Origin: Octadecabacter antarcticus 307
GTDB lineage: Bacteria > Pseudomonadota > Alphaproteobacteria > Rhodobacterales > Rhodobacteraceae
Direction of reading: 5' to 3'
Assembly: GCF_000155675.2 (NCBI RefSeq)
Contig: NC_020911.1
Span: 672,501-736,500 of the forward strand
Length of the DNA stretch: 64,000 nt
The translations under genes and the position numbers were made by a program. The notes beneath the pieces were generated by a model. The model made no database searches. It saw nothing but the letters and a program-made list of their open reading frames with translations, and had not been told where the DNA came from. Positions 7,731 to 16,294 of this stretch are shown here, piece after piece; position 1 is the first letter of the stretch, and every line of letters starts with the position of its first letter.

Positions 7731-9596
7731 TTATATTCCGCGGCGTTGTTTGGTGCGGGTCGCTTCGACCTCTGCATGTTTTTCCAGAACCGTGGCACTG
7801 TCAGACACTTCTGGTGTGCCGACCTCCCACCATGTGTGGCCTTCAGTTGTCCAGCCCTCATAGGGGTCGACTTTCATGACGATCACGGATGTTTTGTCGG
7901 CTGCTTTGGCGCGTATGAATGCATCGGCCAGTTCCGCAGGGTTGGCGACGGTTTCAGCGTTCGCGCCCATGGACGCGGCGTGGGCTTCGAAATCCACGGT
8001 AAAGGGATCGACAGCCGTTGGCGTGTCCGCGATCAGATTGTTGAAGCTTTCGTTTCCAGTATTGTTTTGCAGCTTGTTGATGACGGCAAAGCCACCGTTG
8101 TCCAACACCAGAACGATCAGTTTTTTGCGGGTCAAGACGGATGAATGAATATCAGAGTTCATGAGCATATACGACCCGTCACCGCAGAACACGATTGTGT
8201 CCTTGTCCGGTTCGCGCTGGCTTTGGGCGATGCGCGCGCCCCAGCCGCCGGCGATTTCATAGCCCATGCAGGAGAACCCGAATTCAACGTCGACCGTGCC
8301 GATATCTTTGGTGCGCCAATTGGCGGTGACTTCGGCAGGTAGCCCCCCCGCCGCCGCGACCACACGATCACGCGGATCGCACAGATCATTCACCACGCCG
8401 ATGGCTTGGGCATAGGAGTTCACACGGTTTCCAGATGCCACGTTTCCAGTGACGTAAGCGTCCCATTTCGCGCGTTCGGACTGCGCAAATTCGGTCCATG
8501 ATGTGTCAAATTTGTAGCCGCGCAGGGCCTGATGAAGATCTTTCAGCGCGACTTTGGCATCCCCGATGACAGACGTGGATTGGTGTTTCATCGCATCGTG
8601 GCGGCCTGCATTCACGGTCACAATTTTGGCGTCCTTGGCGAAGGCTGTCCATGATCCGGTGGTGAAATCCTGCAAACGCGTCCCGACTGCGATGATCACG
8701 TCGGCCCGTTCAGCCACCGCGTTGGCGCTGTCTGATCCAGTGACACCGACGGGGCCGATATTGAGCGGATGATCGGCCAGCATGTTGGCCCGTCCCGCGA
8801 TGGTTTCGATCACCGGAATGTGGTGCGATTCAGCGAGCGCGGTAAGCTCTTTGACTGCCCGTGAATACTGCACCCCACCGCCTGCGATAATCACCGGACG
8901 CTTGGCCGACATGATGACGGCGCGTGCCGCTGCGATCTCGTCCTCGCAGGGACGTTGTCGGCGAATTTTATGGATCTTCTTGGTGAAAAACGCCGCCGGA
9001 TAATCATAGGCCCAGCCCTGCACGTCTTGCGGCAGGCCAATGAAAGCTGGCCCGCAATCGGCAGGGTCCAGCATGGTCGCCAAGGCGTTGGGCAGCGATT
9101 GGATGATCTGCGCGGGATGGGTGATGCGATCCCAATACCGGCTGACCGATTTGAAGGCGTCATTCACACCAACGGTCGGATTGCCGAAGTGTTCAAGCTG
9201 CTGCAAGACCGGATCAGGCAGACGGGTCAGGAACGTATCCCCGCACAGCATCAACATCGGCAAGCGGTTCGCATGCGCGAGCGCGGCACTGGTCAAAAGG
9301 TTCGTTGTGCCAGGGCCAGCGGAAGCCGTGCAAAACATAAAGCGCTGACGCAGCCACTGTTTGGCATATGCTGCGGCTGCGAATCCCATGCCCTGTTCGT
9401 TTTGCCCGCGGTACAGCGGCAATGTGTCCTGCACGCCATACAGTGCCTCGCCCAGACAGGTGACATTGCCGTGGCCAAAAATGCCAAACCCACCGCCGCA
9501 GACGCGCAGGTTTTCACCGTCAATTTCAATGAATTGATTGTCCAGATAGCGAATGATCGCTTGCGCCGTGGTCAGGCGGATGGTCGCGTCGGTCAT
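7731..9596 (-). CDS. iolD: 3D-(3,5/4)-trihydroxycyclohexane-1,2-dione acylhydrolase (decyclizing)
   Basis: 621-residue thiamine-diphosphate enzyme that opens the cyclitol ring to 5-deoxy-D-glucuronate. The N-terminal segment is VCGGGFGIFGHGNVTCLGEAL, with family landmarks YRGQNEQGMG and TASAGPGTTN. The C-terminal ThDP-binding motif runs from GDGSYMLMN to DNGGFAVINKLQ. The ATG at 9596 is preceded by GGGGAAC at a good distance; an upstream in-frame ATG at 9686 lies inside the palindromic operator, so it is unlikely. It is the first gene of the minus-strand operon that runs to the sulfatase. Confidence 0.94.
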   Translation of the reverse strand: MTDATIRLTTAQAIIRYLDNQFIEIDGENLRVCGGGFGIFGHGNVTCLGEALYGVQDTLPLYRGQNEQGMGFAAAAYAKQWLRQRFMFCTASAGPGTTNLLTSAALAHANRLPMLMLCGDTFLTRLPDPVLQQLEHFGNPTVGVNDAFKSVSRYWDRITHPAQIIQSLPNALATMLDPADCGPAFIGLPQDVQGWAYDYPAAFFTKKIHKIRRQRPCEDEIAAARAVIMSAKRPVIIAGGGVQYSRAVKELTALAESHHIPVIETIAGRANMLADHPLNIGPVGVTGSDSANAVAERADVIIAVGTRLQDFTTGSWTAFAKDAKIVTVNAGRHDAMKHQSTSVIGDAKVALKDLHQALRGYKFDTSWTEFAQSERAKWDAYVTGNVASGNRVNSYAQAIGVVNDLCDPRDRVVAAAGGLPAEVTANWRTKDIGTVDVEFGFSCMGYEIAGGWGARIAQSQREPDKDTIVFCGDGSYMLMNSDIHSSVLTRKKLIVLVLDNGGFAVINKLQNNTGNESFNNLIADTPTAVDPFTVDFEAHAASMGANAETVANPAELADAFIRAKAADKTSVIVMKVDPYEGWTTEGHTWWEVGTPEVSDSATVLEKHAEVEATRTKQRRGI

Positions 9597-9663
9597 GCTG
9601 GTTTGTTCCCCAGATTCATATGATGGCATCGATTGCGGCTTGCAGGTTTCAGACTCAGACGAT

Positions 9664-9693
9664 AACCATTTTGCAACCGGTTGCAAACTGGTT
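9664..9693. promoter_or_regulatory. LacI-family operator in the iolD/oxidoreductase divergent promoter
   Basis: A 30-bp inverted repeat centred between 9678 and 9679. The core TTTGCAACCGGTTGCAAA (9670-9687) is perfect, and the arms extend to 9664 and 9693 with one mismatched pair. The central CCGG-containing palindrome is typical of LacI/GalR-family sites. It lies between the iolD start (9596) and the start of the plus-strand oxidoreductase (9706), close enough to block one or both promoters. The same 18-bp core recurs at 14024-14041, beside the LacI-family gene. Function is inferred. Confidence 0.75.
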
Positions 9694-9705
9694 TTCAGAA
9701 AAGGA

Positions 9706-10827
9706 ATGGTCGTGGCAGAGCCAAGGACAGAAATCGGTATCGGAGTTTTGGGTGGGGGCTACATGGGCAAGGCCCATTCGGTCGCCATGGCGTCCGTTGG
9801 CGCTGTGTTCGACACGGTGCTACGTCCGCGATTGGAAATGATCTGTGCGTCGAGCCCTGCATCGGCTGAACGTTACCGCGCGGCATACGGGTTCGCGCGG
9901 GCGACGCACGATTGGCGCGCGTTGGTCGAAGATCCGCGTGTTGATGCGATCGTTATTGCCACGCCACAATCCACCCACCGCGCGATTGCCGAGGCTGCGT
10001 TTGCTTTGGGTAAGGCCGTCCTGTGTGAAAAACCCATGGGCGCTGATTTTGCTGATGCCACGGCGATGGTCGCAGCCGCTGAAAAAAACGGCACCGCCAA
10101 TATGGTTGCCTACAACTACATTCGCACGCCAGCGTCACAATATGCCCGCAAGCTGATTGCAGATGGCGTTATTGGCGATGTGACGTGGTTTCGTGGCGAA
10201 CATACCGAGGATTTTCTGGCGGACCCAAACGCGCCTGCGACATGGCGCACGACTGGAATGGCGAATGGAACTATGGGCGATCTTGCGCCCCATATGATCA
10301 ACGCGGCCTTGGCGCTGATCGGCCCGATTGATAGTCTAATCGCCGAGGTTGAGACCGTTCACAAGACCCGCCCCGGTGGGGAGGTGAGCAACGATGATCA
10401 CGCCCAAATCATGTGTCGGTTCGTAGGCGGCACCATGGGGCACATGTTTTTCAGCCGCATCGCGACGGGCCGCAAGATGGGCTATACCTATGAAATTACA
10501 GGCACAAAAGGTGCGATAAAATTCGATCAAGAAGACCAGAACGCGATCTGGCTTTATAAGATGGATGATGCTGAGGCCGAGCGCGGCTTTCGCAAAATTC
10601 TGACTGGACCCGCGCATCCTGATTATGAACCGTTTTGCCAAGGGCCCGGTCATGGCACGGGGTATCAAGACCAGATCATCATAGAAGCGCGCGATTTCCT
10701 GCATGCTATCCACAGCGGCCAACCTGTTTGGCCCACGTTTCGCGACGGGCTCGATGTGGCCCGCATTGTTCATACCGCACTCCAGTCCGCGCAGACGCGC
10801 AGCTGGCTAGACGTTTCGAAAGGCTAA
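9706..10827 (+). CDS. Gfo/Idh/MocA-family oxidoreductase (first of the divergent iol operon)
   Basis: 373 residues from the ATG at 9706. The Rossmann motif GVLGGGYMGKAHSVAM is near the N-terminus, followed by CEKPMGADF and NYIRTPASQYA. A GTG six bases later (9712) is better spaced from the AAGGA element and may be the true start. The longer open frame upstream crosses the operator and is rejected. This NAD(P)-dependent sugar/cyclitol dehydrogenase probably oxidises an inositol stereoisomer or a derivative; the exact substrate cannot be read from the sequence. It is followed 4 bp later by iolE. Confidence 0.82.
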   Translation: MVVAEPRTEIGIGVLGGGYMGKAHSVAMASVGAVFDTVLRPRLEMICASSPASAERYRAAYGFARATHDWRALVEDPRVDAIVIATPQSTHRAIAEAAFALGKAVLCEKPMGADFADATAMVAAAEKNGTANMVAYNYIRTPASQYARKLIADGVIGDVTWFRGEHTEDFLADPNAPATWRTTGMANGTMGDLAPHMINAALALIGPIDSLIAEVETVHKTRPGGEVSNDDHAQIMCRFVGGTMGHMFFSRIATGRKMGYTYEITGTKGAIKFDQEDQNAIWLYKMDDAEAERGFRKILTGPAHPDYEPFCQGPGHGTGYQDQIIIEARDFLHAIHSGQPVWPTFRDGLDVARIVHTALQSAQTRSWLDVSKG

Positions 10828-10831
10828 AAAT

Positions 10832-11722
10832 ATGACCATCCGTATCGGCAATGCGCCGTGTTCCTGGGGTATCGAATTCGCATCTGATCCCGCGTATCCC
10901 ACGTGGAAATCCGTGCTGAAGCAAGCCGCTGACGCTGGATATAAGGGCATCGAACTTGGGCCTGTTGGCTTCATGCCTGAAGACCCTGTCGAGCTTGGGG
11001 AGGGTCTGGCTGAACACGATCTTGAACTGATTGGCGGCGTGGTTTTTCGCCCCTACCATGAGCCAGATGCGTGGGACGATGTGCTGGATGGTACGGTTCG
11101 GACGTGCAAAGCGTTGGCCGCGCATGGCGCACAACATCTTGTTTTAATTGATTCAATATCCCAGCGCCGCGCGCCGACGGCTGGCCGCGCGGCTGAGGCT
11201 GAACTGATGGACAAGGCTGAGTGGACGGCCTACCGCGACCGCATCAAAGAAAGCGCCAAAATTGGTGTTGATCACGGGCTGACGGTCGGCATTCACGCAC
11301 ATGCTGGTGGGTTCATGGACTTTGAACCCGAGCTTGAGCGCCTGCTCAATGAGGTCGATGAATCGATCCTGAAAATCTGTTTTGATACGGGCCATCATTC
11401 CTACGCGGGCTTTGATCCGGTGGCGTTCATGAAACGCCATATGGACCGCATCAGCTACATGCATTTCAAGGATATTGATCCGGTGGTAAAGGCTGACGTG
11501 GTGGCCAAACGCACCGATTTTTACACTGCTTGTGGGCAGGGTATTTTCTGTAATCTGGGGCAGGGTGATGTCGATTTTCCAGCTGTGCGCCAACTGTTGG
11601 TTGACGGCGGGTTCAAGGGCTGGTGCACGGTCGAACAAGACTGCGATCCAAGCGTTCCGGGGACTCCGATGGAAGATGCAAAGGCGAATCGTGAGTATCT
11701 TGAAGCCATTGGATTTAGCTGA
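10832..11722 (+). CDS. iolE: Inosose dehydratase-like TIM-barrel protein
   Basis: 296-residue AP-endonuclease-2/xylose-isomerase-like TIM barrel. It opens with RIGNAPCSWGIEF, the characteristic IolE N-terminus. Metal-ligand strands are recognisable at VGIHAHAGGFMD, ICFDTGHHSYAG, YMHFKDIDP and WCTVEQD. IolE dehydrates scyllo-inosose to the diketone hydrolysed by IolD. It lies 4 bp after one dehydrogenase gene and 82 bp before another. The latter gap contains a run of TGTACACA repeats (about 11740-11760) and a strong AGGAGG site for the next gene. Confidence 0.88.
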   Translation: MTIRIGNAPCSWGIEFASDPAYPTWKSVLKQAADAGYKGIELGPVGFMPEDPVELGEGLAEHDLELIGGVVFRPYHEPDAWDDVLDGTVRTCKALAAHGAQHLVLIDSISQRRAPTAGRAAEAELMDKAEWTAYRDRIKESAKIGVDHGLTVGIHAHAGGFMDFEPELERLLNEVDESILKICFDTGHHSYAGFDPVAFMKRHMDRISYMHFKDIDPVVKADVVAKRTDFYTACGQGIFCNLGQGDVDFPAVRQLLVDGGFKGWCTVEQDCDPSVPGTPMEDAKANREYLEAIGFS

Positions 11723-11804
11723 AATTCGGTAGGCACATCCTGTACACAGCCTGTACACAATTTGTATGACACGCGACATACGCGACCCTGAGGAGGGACG
11801 GCAC

Positions 11805-12941
11805 ATGACACGACTAAACTGGGGCATGATCGGCGGCGGCGAGGGCAGCCAAATCGGGCCAGCACACCGACTGGGCGCACAAGCGGATGGTAATTTCGTT
11901 TTGGCGGCGGGTGCGCTGGATCATGACGCTGAAAAGGGCCGCGCCTATGCGCAATCTTTGGGGGTTGCTGCGGACCGCGCGTATGGCGATTGGCGCGAGA
12001 TGTTGGCGGGCGAGACTGCGCGGGAGGATCGTGTTGATCTTGTGACCGTCGCGACACCCAATTCGACACATTTTGAGATCACCAAAGCGTTCCTTGAGGC
12101 CGGGTTCAATGTGCTGTGCGAAAAGCCGATGACCATGACCGTGGAGCAGGGTGAAGAGATCGTGAAGGTCGCTGCGAAAACTGGCAAGATTTGTGCGGTA
12201 AATTATTGTTATTCCGCCTATCCGATGGTGCGTGAAATGCGCCAGATTGTGCGCACGGGGCAGGTCGGTAAGATCCGCTTGATCGTGACGAATTTCAGCC
12301 ACGGACACCATGGCGATGCGACGGACGCAGACAATCCGCGGGTAAGGTGGCGTTATGATCCGGCCATGGCGGGCGTGTCTGGCCAGTTTGCCGATTGCGG
12401 CATTCATGCGCTGCACATGGCGTCGTTCATTGCGGGCGACCAAGTGCGGACACTGTCGGCGGATTTTGCATCGACCATTGGCAGTCGCACGCTGGAAGAC
12501 GACGCGATGGTGAATTTCCGGCTTGAGGGCGGCACGGTTGGGCGGCTTTGGACCAGTTCGGTGGCGATTGGTCGCCAGCACGGGTTCGACATTCAGGTAT
12601 TTGGGGAAACCGGTGGCATGCGTTGGGCGTCTGAGCAGCCAAATCAGGTCTATTACACGCCCGTTGGCGGGCGCACGCAGATCATGGAAAAGGGCGAAGA
12701 CGGCTTGTCTGATGAGGCATCACGTCTGAGCCGTGTCGCGATTGCGCACCCCGAAGGTTTCCCGTTGGCAGTTGCCAATATCTACGTTGATTTGGCGGCG
12801 TCGATCCGTGGTGAGGTGCGTGACGGGTTGCCGTTGGCGAGTGATGGATTGCGGTCGATGGCGGCGGTGCATCAGGCGGTTGCTTCGGCGAAGGCGGATG
12901 GCGCATGGGTTGACGCGCGACCGCCTATGTTTCGGGACTAG
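11805..12941 (+). CDS. Gfo/Idh/MocA-family oxidoreductase (third dehydrogenase of the locus)
   Basis: 378 residues. The N-terminal motif is WGMIGGGEGSQIGPAHRLGA, typical of the scyllo-inositol/inosose dehydrogenase branch of this family. CEKPMTMTVEQGEE and the C-terminal substrate-domain motif GVSGQFADCGIHALHMASF follow. I chose the ATG at 11805 because AGGAGG (11791-11796) lies 8 bases upstream; an upstream in-frame ATG at 11766 lacks such a site. The 3' end overlaps the LacI-family gene by 17 bp in convergent orientation. Substrate unknown; an inositol isomer or methylated cyclitol is likely from context. Confidence 0.84.
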   Translation: MTRLNWGMIGGGEGSQIGPAHRLGAQADGNFVLAAGALDHDAEKGRAYAQSLGVAADRAYGDWREMLAGETAREDRVDLVTVATPNSTHFEITKAFLEAGFNVLCEKPMTMTVEQGEEIVKVAAKTGKICAVNYCYSAYPMVREMRQIVRTGQVGKIRLIVTNFSHGHHGDATDADNPRVRWRYDPAMAGVSGQFADCGIHALHMASFIAGDQVRTLSADFASTIGSRTLEDDAMVNFRLEGGTVGRLWTSSVAIGRQHGFDIQVFGETGGMRWASEQPNQVYYTPVGGRTQIMEKGEDGLSDEASRLSRVAIAHPEGFPLAVANIYVDLAASIRGEVRDGLPLASDGLRSMAAVHQAVASAKADGAWVDARPPMFRD

Positions 12942-13938
12942 GGGCAGGCCGCAACGTGCCGCGTTCGACCATTTTGCAGGGGAACAGCCGGACCTCGGGG
13001 TAGCGGTCTGGATCATCGAGCATGGCGACGATCAGTTCGACGGACGAATGGATAATTTGTTCGATAGGCTGGCCGATTGTGGTCAGGTTGATGTTTTCCC
13101 ATCGCGCCATTTCCATGTCGTTGAACCCGATGATGCCGATGTCGCGCGGCACGTTCAGACCGGCGTCGGCCAGCGCGGAGAGTGCGCCGATGGACAGCAC
13201 ATCGTCACCGCAAAAGTACGCGTCTGCGAGGGGACCTTGTGCGATCAGACGCTGCATTTCGGCGCGGCCTGCATCAAAAGAATAATCGCTGGCAAACGAG
13301 TGGCAGCGCGCGACGTTGGGATGTTTCGCGAGTTCTTGGGAGAAGCCGCGAAAGCGGTCTTGCGTCGATGTGGCAGTTTCCGGCCCCCCCATAAAGCCGA
13401 CGGAGGCGTAGCGGCGTGCCACCAGTTCGCGCGCTGCCATGCGGCCACATTCGGAATTGTCGACGCCAACAACATGAACGTCTGGCGTGGTTGAAAAGCG
13501 CCCGAAACTGTTGACCACAGGCACGCCCGCATCCCGGAACGCCTTGGAAAATTCAGGCGGCAGGGTTGAGGACGCGACGATGACGCCATCGACGGAATAC
13601 TGTTGCAGACGGCGCACGGCGGTCAGGGCGTCTTGTTCATCGCTCAGGTTCATCAGCAGTGGACGCAGGCCTTTGTCCTGAAGTTTGCGGGTGAACAGAT
13701 CGAAGACTTGCAGGAAGATAGGGTTGTGAAAATTGTTGGACACCAGCCCGATCAATTTGGTGCGCCCCGTGGTCAGTGACGAGGCCAAGGCGTTGGGTGA
13801 GTATCCCAAATCTGACGCGGCCTTTTTGACCTTGCGGCGCATTTTTTCGGACACAGACGCGCCATCGGTAAAGGCGCGAGACACGGCTGAGGTCGAAACC
13901 CCTGCGCGGTTGGCGACGTCTTTTAGAGTGACTGGCAT
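12925..13938 (-). CDS. LacI-family transcriptional regulator, probable iol repressor
   Basis: 337 residues. The N-terminal LacI helix-turn-helix is VTLKDVANRAGVSTSAVSRAF (residues 3-23), followed by the hinge-helix region SPNALASSLTTGRTK and a periplasmic-binding-protein-like effector domain with IGLVSNNFHNPIF and FNDMEMARWENI. It is transcribed away from the sugar transporter and lies directly beside one copy of the 18-bp palindrome, the other copy being in the iol divergent promoter. It is therefore the likely repressor of both. The ligand is probably an inositol-pathway intermediate, which is an inference from location. Confidence 0.9.
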   Translation of the reverse strand: MPVTLKDVANRAGVSTSAVSRAFTDGASVSEKMRRKVKKAASDLGYSPNALASSLTTGRTKLIGLVSNNFHNPIFLQVFDLFTRKLQDKGLRPLLMNLSDEQDALTAVRRLQQYSVDGVIVASSTLPPEFSKAFRDAGVPVVNSFGRFSTTPDVHVVGVDNSECGRMAARELVARRYASVGFMGGPETATSTQDRFRGFSQELAKHPNVARCHSFASDYSFDAGRAEMQRLIAQGPLADAYFCGDDVLSIGALSALADAGLNVPRDIGIIGFNDMEMARWENINLTTIGQPIEQIIHSSVELIVAMLDDPDRYPEVRLFPCKMVERGTLRPAPSPET

Positions 13939-13953
13939 CGTGGTTTGATCCTA

Positions 13954-13965
13954 CTTTTGCAAAAG
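13954..13965. promoter_or_regulatory. Short palindrome upstream of the LacI-family gene
   Basis: The perfect 12-bp palindrome CTTTTGCAAAAG lies 16 bp upstream of the repressor start codon. It shares the TTTGCAA half-site with the 28-bp operator at 14019-14046 but lacks the central CCGG. It may be a weaker or autoregulatory site, or may be accidental. Confidence 0.35.
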
Positions 13966-14018
13966 GTCTCAACGTGCTTACCCAGCTTTCACTAGGATTG
14001 CAGCCTGAACTTTGTAAC

Positions 14019-14046
14019 TTCTTTTTGCAACCGGTTGCAAAAAGAA
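14019..14046. promoter_or_regulatory. Perfect 28-bp LacI-family operator upstream of the sugar-binding protein gene
   Basis: A perfect inverted repeat of 28 bp centred between 14032 and 14033. Its core TTTGCAACCGGTTGCAAA is identical over 18 bp to the core at 9670-9687. It lies 83 bp before the binding-protein gene and 80 bp before the divergent repressor gene, so it could control both. A perfect palindrome of this length is very unlikely by chance, and repetition at the iol promoter makes a shared regulator the simplest explanation. Confidence 0.8.
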
Positions 14047-14128
14047 ACGACTCATGCTTTTATCTTGGCAGAAGGGGGTATTTAGTCCCTTTTTAACGGT
14101 AAGAAATGAAATTCCTTGGGAGGAAAAT

Positions 14129-15088
14129 ATGAAATTTTCGAAAGCCACTCTCTTCGCGACGGCTGCGATCTTTGCGGCGCCATTCATGGCGACCACGGCG
14201 ATTGCAGACGGCCACGGTGATGATCTGACCTACATTCTCGTCAGCCACGCACCTGATTCTGACAGCTGGTGGAACACCGTCAAGAACGGCATCGCCCTCG
14301 CGGGTGATCAGATGGATGTGAACGTAGAATACCGCAATCCGCCGACTGGTGACTTGGCCGATATGGCCCGTATCATCGAACAAGCGGCAGCGTCCCAGCC
14401 AAACGGCATCATTACGACGCTGGCTGACTTTGACGTTCTTAGTGGGCCAATCAGGGCCGCTGTTGATAGCGGTGTTGACGTGATCATCATGAACTCTGGC
14501 TCGCCTGCGCAAGCACGTGAAGTTGGTGCGCTGATGTATGTTGGTCAACCTGAATACGACGCAGGCTTTGCTGCCGGTCTTCGCGCATCCGGTGACGGCG
14601 TTGGGTCGTTCCTATGCGTTAACCACTACATTTCGAGCCCGTCTTCCACTGAGCGTTGCCAAGGTTTCGCTGATGGTCTGGGCATCGAGTTGGGCAACCA
14701 GATGATCGATTCCGGTCAAGACCCGTCCGAGATCAAAAACCGTGTTATGGCTTATCTTTCGGCCAATCCAGAAACTGACGCGGTCCTGACGCTTGGGCCA
14801 ACTTCGGCTGATCCGACGCTTTTGGCGCTGGACGAAAACGGCATGGCTGGTGACATCTACTTTGGCACGTTTGACCTTGGTGAAAACATCGTCGCGGGCA
14901 TCAAAGCAGGCACCATTGAGTGGGGCATCGACCAGCAGCCATTCCTGCAGGCCTACCTGCCGGTTGTTGTGATGGCCAACTACCACCGTTTCGGCGTTCT
15001 GCCGGGCAACAACATTAACTCCGGTCCTGGCTTCGTGACAGCCGATGGTCTTGAGTTGGTAGAAAAGTTCGCTGGCGAGTACCGGTAG
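14129..15088 (+). CDS. Sugar (probably inositol) ABC transporter substrate-binding protein, CUT2 type
   Basis: 319 residues with a Sec signal peptide (ATLFATAAIFAAPFMATTAIADG). The mature part is a type I periplasmic-binding fold with LVSHAPDSDSWWNTVKNGI at the N-terminus and VLTLGPTSADPTLLALDENG in the second lobe, as in ribose/inositol/fructose-type binding proteins. The ATG at 14129 is preceded by GGGAGGA. A 28-bp LacI-type operator lies upstream and the permease and ATPase genes follow. The setting in the iol locus suggests myo-inositol or a derivative, but ligand specificity is not readable from sequence. Confidence 0.87.
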   Translation: MKFSKATLFATAAIFAAPFMATTAIADGHGDDLTYILVSHAPDSDSWWNTVKNGIALAGDQMDVNVEYRNPPTGDLADMARIIEQAAASQPNGIITTLADFDVLSGPIRAAVDSGVDVIIMNSGSPAQAREVGALMYVGQPEYDAGFAAGLRASGDGVGSFLCVNHYISSPSSTERCQGFADGLGIELGNQMIDSGQDPSEIKNRVMAYLSANPETDAVLTLGPTSADPTLLALDENGMAGDIYFGTFDLGENIVAGIKAGTIEWGIDQQPFLQAYLPVVVMANYHRFGVLPGNNINSGPGFVTADGLELVEKFAGEYR

Positions 15089-15111
15089 ACTTAACGTCTA
15101 AACAAAGAACG

Positions 15112-15145
15112 GGCGGCCGTGGCTTGTGCTACGGCCGCCTTTTTT
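15112..15145 (+). terminator. Hairpin with T-run after the binding-protein gene
   Basis: GGCGGCCGT (15112-15120) pairs with ACGGCCGCC (15131-15139) around a 10-nt loop, followed by six T residues. It is a good intrinsic terminator and lies between the binding-protein gene and the permease gene. It probably allows excess synthesis of the periplasmic protein over the membrane components by partial termination. Confidence 0.75.
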
Positions 15146-15180
15146 GTCTTGTTTTCTCATTTAGATTAAAGGAAATTCCG

Positions 15181-16293
15181 ATGTCTGACGTCTCAAATGG
15201 TGACGAAAGAATAAAAGCAACGTCGAAATTCCGACTAGCCCTGATGCGCCCTGAATTGGGCGGCATGGTCGGCACGGTCGCAGTCTTTGTATTCTTTGGC
15301 TTATTTGCATTCGACAGTGGCATGTTCAATTCACAAGGCGTGATGAACTGGTCCGTGGTGTCTGCACAATTCATGATTATCGCTGTGGGTGCGTGCCTTT
15401 TGATGATCGCAGGCGAATTTGATTTGTCCGTGGGGTCGATGATCGGCTTTGCGGGGATGATGATCGCTATTTTTGGGGTGACGTTAGGGTGGCCGATGTG
15501 GATCGCCATTTTGATAACCTTTGTTATCTGCGTCGCGTTCGGGGCGCTGAACGGCTACATCGTGGTAAAAACCGGATTGCCGAGTTTTATTGTGACGCTG
15601 GCGACGCTGTTCATCCTGCGCGGCTTTACGATTTTCATTCCCCAAACGCTGGAACGCAAAACCATTATTGGCGGTATTCGCGAAGCGGCTGAGGGCGACT
15701 GGCTGGCGCCGATATTTGGCGCTGAAATCGGTGGGCCAATTTTTGTGTGGCTGGGCGACAGGGGCATTATCAATGTCTTTGAACGTGGCAATCGGGCTGG
15801 CGAACCTGTGGTGAACGGCATCCCGATGCTGATTATCTGGGCGTTGGGTCTGGTGATTGTTGGGCATTTTCTGCTGACGCGTACGCGGTTCGGCAACTGG
15901 GTTTTCGCCGCTGGTGGAGATGCTGATGCGGCACGCAATGCCGGTGTTCCGGTGAGCGCGGTCAAGATCAAGATGTTCATGTTTACCGCCTTTTGCGCCA
16001 CGGTCTTTGCGGTCTGTCAGGTGATGGAATTCGGGTCCGCAGGCGCGGATCGCGGCATCCTGAAAGAGTTTGAGGCGATTATCGCGGTCGTCATCGGCGG
16101 CGCGTTGCTGACGGGTGGCTATGGATCGGTGATCGGCGCGGCCTTGGGCGCATTGATATTTGGTGTCGTTCAGCAGGGATTGTTTTTTGCCAACGTTGAA
16201 TCGTCGCTGTTTCGCGTGTTTTTGGGTGTCATCCTGTTAGCGGCGGTGATCCTGAACACTTATATTCGTCGCACCATTACGGGGGAGCGTTGA
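15181..16293 (+). CDS. Sugar ABC transporter permease, CUT2 type
   Basis: 370 residues with about ten hydrophobic segments. The CUT2 permease motif LMIAGEFDLSVGSMIG appears early, and AGGDADAARNAGVPVSAVKIKMF is the conserved cytoplasmic loop that contacts the ATPase. A periplasmic insertion of about 70 residues (GGIREAAEGDWLAPIFG through VVNGIP) resembles other members of the FrcC-like group. The ATG at 15181 follows AAAGGAAATTCCG. It lies one base before the ATPase gene, in the same operon as the binding protein. Confidence 0.87.
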   Translation: MSDVSNGDERIKATSKFRLALMRPELGGMVGTVAVFVFFGLFAFDSGMFNSQGVMNWSVVSAQFMIIAVGACLLMIAGEFDLSVGSMIGFAGMMIAIFGVTLGWPMWIAILITFVICVAFGALNGYIVVKTGLPSFIVTLATLFILRGFTIFIPQTLERKTIIGGIREAAEGDWLAPIFGAEIGGPIFVWLGDRGIINVFERGNRAGEPVVNGIPMLIIWALGLVIVGHFLLTRTRFGNWVFAAGGDADAARNAGVPVSAVKIKMFMFTAFCATVFAVCQVMEFGSAGADRGILKEFEAIIAVVIGGALLTGGYGSVIGAALGALIFGVVQQGLFFANVESSLFRVFLGVILLAAVILNTYIRRTITGER

Positions 16294-16294
16294 T

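Noticed and set aside
11740-11762. TGTACACA-like repeats after iolE as an operator
   Set aside because: The repeats are short and irregular (TGTACACAGCCTGTACACA), and lie within a 3'/5' gap that already has a strong ribosome-binding site; no regulator can be tied to them. Worth only a passing note.
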